From Sphingomonas sp. IC-11 (GTDB lineage Bacteria > Pseudomonadota > Alphaproteobacteria > Sphingomonadales > Sphingomonadaceae), in assembly GCF_021043365.1 (NCBI RefSeq), contig NZ_JAJNDU010000004.1:62001-126000 (forward strand): a stretch of 64,000 nucleotides of DNA, in the 5' to 3' direction. Shown here piece by piece: positions 36,159 through 43,544 of the stretch. A model generated the notes under the pieces. That model saw only the letters and a program-made list of their open reading frames with translations, searched no databases and was not told where the DNA came from. How positions within the stretch are numbered: the stretch's first letter is position 1; every line of letters begins with the position of its first letter. Made by a program: the position numbers and the translations under genes.

Positions 36159-36841
36159 CATCTATCGTTTTTGATCTCGATGACACGCTCTACCTAGAGC
36201 AAGATTATGTACGCAGCGGCATCCGGGCGGTCGGGGAGTGGTTTGCCAAGCGCACCGGAATAACGGAATTTGCAGAAACGGCAGAACGCCTTTGGGGAGC
36301 GGGCCGCCGGCAGATGTTATTCGACGCAACTCTGCAAGACATGGGCATCGCAAACTCACAAGCGATGATACATGAGCTTGTTGAAACGTACCGAAACCAT
36401 CCTCCGGTCATCGCACTTGCCAATGACGCGCTCGACCTGCTTGCAAGCGGAAGCGAGTACAGATTTGCACTCATCACTGATGGAATTGCATCCACGCAGC
36501 GGCAGAAAATCGAAGCATTGGGGCTGTCGCGGTTTGGTTTCGACCCAATCATTGCCACAGGTGACTTAGGTATCGGCTTCCACAAGCCGCACCGTCGCGC
36601 TTTCGAGGCCGTCATGGAAAGCCATCGGATCGAGTCCTCAGCGATCGTTTACGTGGCGGACAATCCCGCCAAGGATTTCTTGGCGCCAAAGGCGCTTGGA
36701 TGGCGAACGATCCAGATCGATCGGCCGGCAGCAGTTCACCCCCGAACGCCTCCTGATCCTGATCATGCCGCGGAAGCTCACATCACAACGCTGGCGGATC
36801 TGCATGCGACGCTACAATATCTGTTGGATGTTCGCCGCTGA
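36149..36841 (+). CDS. HAD-superfamily phosphatase
   Basis: This 230-residue hydrolase shows motif I FDLDDTLYLE, motif II in LITDGIASTQ, the conserved Lys in HKPHRRAFEA and motif IV VADNPAKDFLAP. The frame opens upstream inside the ATP-grasp gene, but ATG 36149 (MRITSIVFDLDDTL) is the natural start and gives a ten-base overlap. HAD plus ATP-grasp pairs recur in surface-glycan clusters. The phosphatase may dephosphorylate an intermediate of the same modification, but the substrate cannot be read from sequence. Confidence 0.88.
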   Translation: MRITSIVFDLDDTLYLEQDYVRSGIRAVGEWFAKRTGITEFAETAERLWGAGRRQMLFDATLQDMGIANSQAMIHELVETYRNHPPVIALANDALDLLASGSEYRFALITDGIASTQRQKIEALGLSRFGFDPIIATGDLGIGFHKPHRRAFEAVMESHRIESSAIVYVADNPAKDFLAPKALGWRTIQIDRPAAVHPRTPPDPDHAAEAHITTLADLHATLQYLLDVRR

Positions 36842-37914
36842 TGCGCGTCGCCTTCGTTCTTGCGGCGTTGCAGGCCGGGGGCGCGGAACGAGTCGTGGCG
36901 GAAGTGTCGGCAGGGATGGTGGCCAAAGGTTGGTCGGTCGAGATCATTACCTTTGATCATCCAGACGACCCTATCTACCACCCTCTTGACCCGCGAGTGT
37001 CTTGCACTCGACTCGCTTTGCCGAACCAGGGGGGCGGAGTTCGAGGCGCCATTCGCTCGATACGCCGAATAGCGGCCCTCCGCCGCATCTTGCGTGAGCG
37101 TAAAACAGACACGGTGATTGCGTTTCTGACAAAGATAAACGTCATAGCTCTGGCCGCAGGCTGGGGATTGGGTCGCAGCATCATCGTATCCGAGCGGAAT
37201 AACCCGCTTCGGCAGAAAGCCCATCCGGCCTGGAATCAACTGACGTCATTACTGTACGCTCGCGCTTCAAGAGTTGTGATCATGAGTGAGCGCAGCCGCC
37301 AAGCACTGCCTCGAGCAAGCCGTGCGCGTGCCGCCATCATTCCTAATCCGGTCCGGCCTGGCGGTCTCCGTACAGTCTCCCGAACAAAAGCCTTTGTCGC
37401 TGTCGGTCGACTAACTCAACAGAAGGGCTTCGACATCCTTCTCGAAGCATTTGCTGCGATTTCTCCCGGTCTGCCAGACTGGCAGCTCATCATCTTTGGC
37501 GAAGGTCCGGATCGAGATGCGCTCGAGCACCAGCGCGCTCACTTGGGCTTGCAGGATCGCGTCCTTCTCCCAGGCGCCACACCTGTGCCCGGAAGCTGGA
37601 TCGATAAGACGTCCATCTTCGTTCTGTCGTCACGGTACGAGGGCTGGCCCAACGCCTTGGCAGAGGCACTCGCCGCCGGCCTTCCGGCAATTGCGTTCGA
37701 TTGCGATTTCGGCGCGGCCGAGATGGTCAAGGACGATGCCACCGGCGTGTTGGTACCTGCAGAGGATACAGATGCGCTCGCGTCCGCCATGTATAGCCTT
37801 GCACTGGACCCTCATCGGCGAGCGCGTCTTGGCAGTACCGCTTCGCAACAGATGATTTGCTATTCGCCCGACCGGATCGTTGATCGCTGGTGCAGCCTGG
37901 TTGAAACCGCCTAA
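36841..37914 (+). CDS. Glycosyltransferase, GT4 (PglJ/PglH-like)
   Basis: This 357-residue GT-B enzyme has LAALQAGGAERVVAEV at the N-terminus, the SERNNPLRQK segment typical of GalNAc/hexosamine transferases of the PglJ/PglH kind, GRLTQQKGFDILLEAF, and the EX7E motif in SSRYEGWPNALAEALAAGLP. The start shares a base with the HAD stop (TGATG). It is the last gene of the operon and is followed by a 338-base gap. Donor and linkage are unknown. Confidence 0.92.
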   Translation: MRVAFVLAALQAGGAERVVAEVSAGMVAKGWSVEIITFDHPDDPIYHPLDPRVSCTRLALPNQGGGVRGAIRSIRRIAALRRILRERKTDTVIAFLTKINVIALAAGWGLGRSIIVSERNNPLRQKAHPAWNQLTSLLYARASRVVIMSERSRQALPRASRARAAIIPNPVRPGGLRTVSRTKAFVAVGRLTQQKGFDILLEAFAAISPGLPDWQLIIFGEGPDRDALEHQRAHLGLQDRVLLPGATPVPGSWIDKTSIFVLSSRYEGWPNALAEALAAGLPAIAFDCDFGAAEMVKDDATGVLVPAEDTDALASAMYSLALDPHRRARLGSTASQQMICYSPDRIVDRWCSLVETA

Positions 37915-38252
37915 GCGGCGAAACCGTCCCCTTTCTTGCAGTACAGCCGAATTTTGCGGTGCTGTGGTCATTACTGTCCAATAGTGGAACAGTAGAAGGG
38001 GAAGCCGCCTAATCCAAATTGATAAGAACTTCGGTCAATACGGGTTTCTACCTGCTAGCAGCGATAGCCCTGCTCAAGTATCAGAACAATGCAACGAAAA
38101 CAGTAACTCAGATAATCCTTCCCTACCTCATAGGGAAGGGGGAGGGCGCATGCCGTCCTGTCAGGCCGGATGTAACTGTGTTTCAAGAGAGGCTGGATCG
38201 CTGCACTCGAAGAATAGTTTCGATCACTAACAAACTCTGGGGGAGAAATCGT
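37915..38252. promoter_or_regulatory. Intergenic region upstream of a LuxR-type regulator
   Basis: These 338 bases hold no supportable gene. A perfect eight-base stem with a seven-base loop lies at 38117-38139 (CCTTCCCT / AGGGAAGG), followed by G-rich rather than T-rich sequence. An imperfect inverted repeat ACTGTCCA / TGGAACAGT lies around 37974-37995. The region should contain the end of the seven-gene operon's transcript and the promoter of the regulator, whose ribosome site is GGGGGAG near 38240. Confidence 0.45.
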
Positions 38253-38981
38253 ATGGCATTGGGGGACACCGTTAACGACGTATTCATCGTCAGCCCGAAC
38301 GAAATCATTCGCGAGGGCCTGAGAAGGATTCTGGTTGATCAGGGATTCAACGTAGTCAACGCGGTGCCGTCCGCTGTTACTTGGTCATCAACATGGTCGC
38401 CGAACCTGACGATAGTCGATGCACAGGAATTCGACAGCGGCCTCGCCACCTGCCAGATGATCCGCAATGCTTGCACGACCACACGCATCGTCCTTATGAT
38501 GGACGAATATCGTGCCGATTACGTCGCGACTGCCTTTGCCTCCGGTGCAATCGACGGCTTTCTCGTGAAGGCTATCGCTTGTGAGCCCCTGGCCGGCGCG
38601 CTTCGTCTGATCGCGATGGGCGAGCGTTTGCTTCCTTCACAAGCGATCAGCGCTTTCACGGAGCGCTCTCTTCAACCAGCGGTGGGGTCGTACGGCTCAC
38701 TTGACGGCGCCAATCTTTCATCCCGTGAACTGGAAATACTCGCTTGCCTAATCCAAGGCGATGCAAACAAGGTTATCTCACGACGCCTTCAGATCTCGGA
38801 CGCAACAGTAAAGGTCCACATCAAGGCGATCCTTCGCAAGCTGCGCGTCAGCAACCGGACGCAGGCTGCAATCTGGGCGGTCAGCCGCGGCGTCACCCTC
38901 GACAAGGCTGAGGTACTGCCTGGGTTCGCACGACCAGTGCACGAAACGAGCGAAGCGTTATTGCAAGCGCAACCCCACTGA
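38253..38981 (+). CDS. LuxR/NarL-type regulator with degenerate receiver domain
   Basis: This 242-residue regulator has a receiver-like N-terminal domain (1-125) and a GerE/LuxR helix-turn-helix (LSSRELEILACLIQGDANKV to VSNRTQAAIWAVSRG, about 150-210). The phospho-acceptor position looks kept (NLTIVDAQEF) and the Lys is present (FLVKAIA). However, the acidic pair that binds Mg is replaced by Ser-Pro (VFIVSPNEIIREGL), so ordinary phosphorylation is doubtful. ATG 38253 follows GGGGGAG. It is placed between glycan operons and probably controls them. Its last 89 bases overlap the convergent Wzx gene. Confidence 0.88.
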   Translation: MALGDTVNDVFIVSPNEIIREGLRRILVDQGFNVVNAVPSAVTWSSTWSPNLTIVDAQEFDSGLATCQMIRNACTTTRIVLMMDEYRADYVATAFASGAIDGFLVKAIACEPLAGALRLIAMGERLLPSQAISAFTERSLQPAVGSYGSLDGANLSSRELEILACLIQGDANKVISRRLQISDATVKVHIKAILRKLRVSNRTQAAIWAVSRGVTLDKAEVLPGFARPVHETSEALLQAQPH

Positions 38982-40248
38982 ATGCGATCTGGGCGATACT
39001 CGCGCCAATAACACCAAAAGCTTTGATGTTTGGCACGAGGATCGCCAGATAAACAATGGTTGCGGCCATCGCAGATTTCAGCACTGCATGCTGGTGGCCG
39101 CTAACCATGAGAGCACTGCGCATGGTTGTACCAGCCAAGAACAGGGCAATAGCCACGGCGTACGCCAGCAACGGAGCGTAGGCGCCGGTAAACTGCGGGC
39201 CTCCAACCAGCAAGATGATCCTCGGCCCAGCGATCGTCAGCACAATAAAGGCTGCAACTGCCGCGCCGATGGTCGCCAATTCGACGCGCCGCACCAAGCG
39301 CAAAAATCGCGACTTTGCCAACTCGGCCCATAGCTTAGCGAGATCAGGGGTAACAACCTGCTGCAGCATCTGGGCAGTTTTGGAAACTGTCTGCATGATC
39401 CGCCGAGCAAACTGGTACAGCCCAGCACTTGTGGAACCAAGCAGGAATCCTACCGCCAATGTGTCGGTCTCCTGAGTGGCTTTACGCAAAAGTACCGACA
39501 CGTTCGCCGACCACAGAAAAGATGCGAATTGAGGAAACCTGCGGTTCCACCCACTTAAGGACGCTGTACCAACAGCGGCAATTCCTTCGGCGCGTAGCGT
39601 TCTCCACGCCAGCGCTGTCGTAATAACTCGTTCAGCGATCACCAGACTAATCAGAAGCCCGACCACTGCTTTCAGGCTTCCGCCGGTGACGGTAATTATT
39701 ATCACTCCAGCCAAACGGAGCACAGCCAGCGATGGATCGATCCAAGCCGCCTGTGCGAACTTCCCGAAAAGTCGGAGAATGCCGACCGGGGTCGAGGAGA
39801 CACCGAACAACAGGGACAGAGCATATAGCTGGGCGAGACGTTGAGCTTCATGGCTCCAACCCAGCATCTCGCTGGCAAGTGGCGCTGCCCCTACTGCGAC
39901 GGTGGTTACGAGAAGCGCTCCGGCCACATCGACGACTATCCCTAGCTTGATCAATGATGCCAGCTGAACCTTGTCCTCCGCCAGCAGCGCACCTGTTCCA
40001 TACCGGATAATCGCTTGCCAGGTTTCCAGTCGCAGGACTTGATCGATGAGCCTGCAATAGCTCTCGATCACGGCGACAATTCCAAAGCTCGCAGGGCCGA
40101 GCAGGCGAGCGGTCAGCGCAAGTGTTACCAATCCAACAGCCGTGGAGGCCGCCTTTCCAGCGGCCAGATGCGAAAGGTTGCGTATCAACCTGCGTCGCAG
40201 TGATTGACGATCGTGCGGGCGATTCATTCTCAAGCGGAGCAGAGCCAT
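38893..40248 (-). CDS. Oligosaccharide flippase, Wzx-like
   Basis: This polytopic protein of about 451 residues and twelve or so helices belongs to the polysaccharide-transport/MOP group. It has the typical N-terminal pattern TARLLGPASFGIVAVIESY and LETWQAIIRYGTG, and a second-half LLGSTSAGLYQFARRI. It would flip undecaprenyl-PP-linked repeat units to the periplasm for the Wzy-like polymerase. In-frame starts lie at 40284 and 40248; 40248 has an AGGG and avoids overlap with the divergent kinase leader. The 3' end overlaps the convergent regulator by 89 bases. Confidence 0.9.
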   Translation of the reverse strand: MALLRLRMNRPHDRQSLRRRLIRNLSHLAAGKAASTAVGLVTLALTARLLGPASFGIVAVIESYCRLIDQVLRLETWQAIIRYGTGALLAEDKVQLASLIKLGIVVDVAGALLVTTVAVGAAPLASEMLGWSHEAQRLAQLYALSLLFGVSSTPVGILRLFGKFAQAAWIDPSLAVLRLAGVIIITVTGGSLKAVVGLLISLVIAERVITTALAWRTLRAEGIAAVGTASLSGWNRRFPQFASFLWSANVSVLLRKATQETDTLAVGFLLGSTSAGLYQFARRIMQTVSKTAQMLQQVVTPDLAKLWAELAKSRFLRLVRRVELATIGAAVAAFIVLTIAGPRIILLVGGPQFTGAYAPLLAYAVAIALFLAGTTMRSALMVSGHQHAVLKSAMAATIVYLAILVPNIKAFGVIGASIAQIAFSGVALAITLRSFRALVVRTQAVPQPCRG

Positions 40249-40444
40249 AATGCGACCCTGACGCTCGGCCCGATATATTCCCATGTTTCACGAGGGCTAC
40301 GCCATGAGAGATAGCTCATTCGCTCATTGTGCAAGCAATCTGCGCCTCTTCTCGCCCGCATGCCTCCACCGCTCACTCCCCTGCGACGTACCGTTGGGAC
40401 ACCAGCAGCGTAGCGTCCAAACGGTGAGCAGGGGAGAGTGGAAC

Positions 40445-42673
40445 ATGAATGTGCAGAGCGCAGCGATGGGAGCCGGCGCGTTCACGCCTTCCGCGCCGTC
40501 CTACCTGTCGGCACGCGATGCCATCCGGATGCTCCGGCGCCACGCCCGACTTCTGCTGCTGATCGCCGCTGCCGTAATGGGGAGCGCTCTCGCGTTCTAC
40601 TTACTTGCAGAGCCCCGGTACGATGCCACCACCGTCATGCGGGTAGCGGTCGACGACTTCCGGCCTGACGACAGCGACAACCCGGCGTCTATCCGGGAGG
40701 CCGAGCAGCTGCGCACGCACCAGATCGAAACTCAGATTCAACTTCTCGGTTCTCGGATGGTTGCCCGGCAAACTGTTCGTGACCTGGCACTCTATAATGA
40801 TCCGGACTTCAATCCCAACGCGGACCCAACCAAACGGAAGACCGCCAGCGCTAAAGAGGCTGCCCAGAAAGCATCGGGCGACGCAAGCTTGTCCGACCCG
40901 ACAGATGCAGATGATGGCCCTTCGCCTCAGCTGATTGAGCGCACGACAGACAGGCTTCTATCAGCCGTAAAGGTGGCGCAGGACGGCCAGTCAGATTTCA
41001 TCAACGTGACGGTCTCTTCGGGCAGCCCAGCCAAGGCAGCAAAGATAGCAAACAAGATCGCCGGCAACTACATTCGCCTGCAAGTCACCGAACGAAGAGC
41101 TGCTCGCACCAGAGCAGTAAAGCAACTTCAGGAACTTGCGCAAAGATCGCGCTCTGAATTGCTCGGCGACGAAATGGCTATCGCGGCTTACCGGCGCGAT
41201 CACCGCATCGATGCCGGCCCCGGCCGGGATGCCGATGTTGCCCAGATGGCACGCCTCGCATCCGAGCTTGCCGCGTCAGGAGCCGGGCTCGCCGAAGCGC
41301 GTGTTCGTGCAAACGGCGGCGGGAGCGCCATGTCCCCTTTGTTGGCTGACCTTCGCGGGCAACAATCGACAATCTCACGTCGCCGCGCAGAACTATCCAC
41401 CCTCTACGGTCGGGAACACCCTGACGTTAAGAAGGCCACAGCAGAGCTTGCTGAGGTAGATACCGCTATAGCAGCGGAAACTGCACGCATCGAACGCCAG
41501 ATGAGCGACGAGGCAAGCGCGCAAGGCGCGCGCGCAAGCATGCTAGCGGGAAGCTTGGGAGCAATGCGCGGTCAATCCCTGCAACGCGGAATCGCCTCCG
41601 TCGCTCTTGCTGATCTCGAACGCCGCGCAGAGACAACACGCGCGTTATACCTGTCGCTTTCCCAGCGCTTGCAGCGAGCAGAGCAGGCGCGCGACTCGGT
41701 TCGGCCTGACGCGACGGTCTCCTCTGCCGCCCTCCTCCCCACTCAGCCGAGTTTCCCGCGAGCTGGCCAGATCGCAGGCGTTGCCGTCGGGGCAAGCTTC
41801 ATACTTGGGATGATCGCGATGCTTGTCGCGGAAGCGCTGCAGGATCAGGTCAGAAACGCTGGTGAGGTCCAGCGCCTCGTGAATTTGCCCACCTTCGGGA
41901 TGGTCCCCGAGATTCAAGGACACAAGCACGTGCAGGCGCACCTGCGGGTGGCGAAAGAGCCATTCACTCTTTTCGCCGAAGCAATCCGGCGGTCGGAACT
42001 GAAACTTCGGCGTTACCTTGCGTCGCAGAACGGCAAGGTGATTCAGATCACTTCGCCCCTCCCCGGCGACGGCAAAACCACCATGGCGATCAGCCTGGCC
42101 GCAGCCGCGGTAGCAAGCGGCCGAACCGCCGTAATGGTCGACCTCGACCTTCGTCGACCTGGACTTCCGGATGTGTTCGACGGGTCGCTATGTGAAAAGG
42201 ACCTCGTTGGCTATCTGGAGGGCCGAGCCGAGCTAGACGAAATCCTCGTGGAGTCCCCCTCACTGAGCGGGCTAAAGGCGGTGCCAGTCCGCGCGGCCGC
42301 AGAAGATCCGGGTCACACGCTCAATTCGCCCCGCATGGCAACGCTGTTCTCGCGCCTCCGCGAGGACTTCGACCTCGTGATCATAAACTCACCGCCCATC
42401 CTGGCGGTGGGAGATGCGGAGCTGCTCGCAGCGTTTGCCGACGCCACGATCCTGATCCTGAGGTGGGGCCACACCACGCCGGAGCTGCTGCAAGCGACGA
42501 CAAGTGCGTTCGATGCCCCGATCAGCGGTATCATCTTCAACCGCGTCCACTTCGCAAAGCACGCCCGTCTCTCTTACGGCGACGCGATCCAGCACTTCCC
42601 GCGTAATTCACCCTATCATAAGGGCGAACCGCACGGCTGGCGCCAACGCCTTGGTTGGACCGAGAGTGCCTGA
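40445..42673 (+). CDS. Chain-length regulator / BY-type tyrosine kinase (ExoP/Wzc-like)
   Basis: This 742-residue inner-membrane co-polymerase sets polymer length and drives export. It has a Wzz domain with the first helix at about 33-51, a long periplasmic coiled coil (about 190-420), the second helix at about 440-465, and a cytosolic P-loop kinase. Walker A is SPLPGDGKTTMAISL (near 537) and Walker A' is VMVDLDLRRPG. The Walker B position reads VIINSPP, with Asn where Asp is usual, and the C-terminus has only two scattered tyrosines instead of a Tyr cluster. ATG 40445 follows GGGGAG; the longer in-frame start (40283) lacks a ribosome site. Confidence 0.92.
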   Translation: MNVQSAAMGAGAFTPSAPSYLSARDAIRMLRRHARLLLLIAAAVMGSALAFYLLAEPRYDATTVMRVAVDDFRPDDSDNPASIREAEQLRTHQIETQIQLLGSRMVARQTVRDLALYNDPDFNPNADPTKRKTASAKEAAQKASGDASLSDPTDADDGPSPQLIERTTDRLLSAVKVAQDGQSDFINVTVSSGSPAKAAKIANKIAGNYIRLQVTERRAARTRAVKQLQELAQRSRSELLGDEMAIAAYRRDHRIDAGPGRDADVAQMARLASELAASGAGLAEARVRANGGGSAMSPLLADLRGQQSTISRRRAELSTLYGREHPDVKKATAELAEVDTAIAAETARIERQMSDEASAQGARASMLAGSLGAMRGQSLQRGIASVALADLERRAETTRALYLSLSQRLQRAEQARDSVRPDATVSSAALLPTQPSFPRAGQIAGVAVGASFILGMIAMLVAEALQDQVRNAGEVQRLVNLPTFGMVPEIQGHKHVQAHLRVAKEPFTLFAEAIRRSELKLRRYLASQNGKVIQITSPLPGDGKTTMAISLAAAAVASGRTAVMVDLDLRRPGLPDVFDGSLCEKDLVGYLEGRAELDEILVESPSLSGLKAVPVRAAAEDPGHTLNSPRMATLFSRLREDFDLVIINSPPILAVGDAELLAAFADATILILRWGHTTPELLQATTSAFDAPISGIIFNRVHFAKHARLSYGDAIQHFPRNSPYHKGEPHGWRQRLGWTESA

Positions 42674-43463
42674 CCACTTGCCGCAGAGCGAAGAGCAAGG
42701 CTCCTTGGCGGCTGAAGAAGCCACAAGGGGCGATCTACTGGAGTCCGGGAAGTGGCTGCCTCCAGATCGGCGCACGGTGATCGATGGCGCGGATCCGGTG
42801 GAGAGAGAGGCTGTCACCAACTTGCTGGTGATCGATCGTAAAACCTTCACTCGTGATTGTCTGGTCGCAGCGTTCGATGCTCACCCACTTATCGGTACTG
42901 TGGCGAGCGCGCAGACCGCAGAGGACGCACTTCTGCGACTGAGCCGACAGCCACCCAGCGATGCTGCCCTCATAAACCTTGCCGCCGATCCCTTCGATGA
43001 AGTCGCGTTGGCAAGCCTTCGCAACCATCTGAACGGGCTTCTGCCCACCGGTCGCATCGCCATCATGACCAGCATGAACGATGATGCACACCTGATCGAG
43101 GGGATGAGAGCAGGGATCTGCGGCTATTTACCGAGCGACACGCCTCTGAACGTCGCTGCGGACGTTCTTCGCCTGGTTGGTCTTGGATGGACCGTATATC
43201 CCAAACTGACCCACTCCGTTCACGAAGCACGGCTCGGCTCAACTACGTTCGACGTCGATATCGCTGAAGGCCTTACTTCGCGGCAAAAACACGTGCTGGA
43301 TGGCCTGCGGTTGGGAATGACCAATCGCGCCATTGGAGCTCGGCTGGGTATAAGTGAACGAGCCATCAAGGCCCATGTTCAAGAGCTGATGCGCCGATTG
43401 AAGGTGAAGAACCGTACCCAAGTCGTTGCCCGACTCGCCGGGACCGAGATAATCGACAGCTGA
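42666..43463 (+). CDS. LuxR-type regulator with inactive receiver-like domain
   Basis: This 265-residue protein has a C-terminal LuxR helix-turn-helix (LTSRQKHVLDGLRLGMTNR to KNRTQVVARLAG) and a receiver-like N-terminal half (about 55-175). The receiver has lost key residues: the phospho-acceptor region reads AALINLAAD (Asn for Asp) and the conserved Lys is missing in GYLPSDTP. It therefore probably works as an orphan, phosphorylation-independent regulator. The GTG at 42666 overlaps the kinase stop by eight bases; no strong ribosome site is seen, so translation is likely coupled to the kinase gene. Confidence 0.8.
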   Translation: MPDHLPQSEEQGSLAAEEATRGDLLESGKWLPPDRRTVIDGADPVEREAVTNLLVIDRKTFTRDCLVAAFDAHPLIGTVASAQTAEDALLRLSRQPPSDAALINLAADPFDEVALASLRNHLNGLLPTGRIAIMTSMNDDAHLIEGMRAGICGYLPSDTPLNVAADVLRLVGLGWTVYPKLTHSVHEARLGSTTFDVDIAEGLTSRQKHVLDGLRLGMTNRAIGARLGISERAIKAHVQELMRRLKVKNRTQVVARLAGTEIIDS

Positions 43464-43488
43464 CCGGCCTTAAGTCGGTCAGCTGTCG
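43454..43488. terminator. Strong 13-bp hairpin between convergent genes
   Basis: CGACAGCTGACCG (43454-43466) and CGGTCAGCTGTCG (43476-43488) form a perfect thirteen-pair stem with a nine-base loop. The stop codon of the LuxR-type gene (TGA 43461-43463) lies inside the left arm, and the convergent RTX gene ends 57 bases further on. No T run follows on either strand, so it could be a Rho-assisted or bidirectional terminator, or an mRNA 3'-end stabiliser. Confidence 0.6.
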
Positions 43489-43544
43489 GTTCACGCGCTC
43501 TTGATCAACAGCGATCCCTCCTGCTCATCAGGCAGCGGCGCCAT

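Noticed and set aside
38117..38139. Eight-pair hairpin as an intrinsic terminator
   Set aside because: It is followed by a G-rich run, not by T, on the plus strand; kept only as a note in the intergenic entry.
22197..43463. The polysaccharide locus as a classical sphingan (gellan/welan) cluster
   Set aside because: No rml rhamnose genes or gel-type transferase order is present, and the WbpM/DegT/formyltransferase genes point to an amino-sugar polymer.
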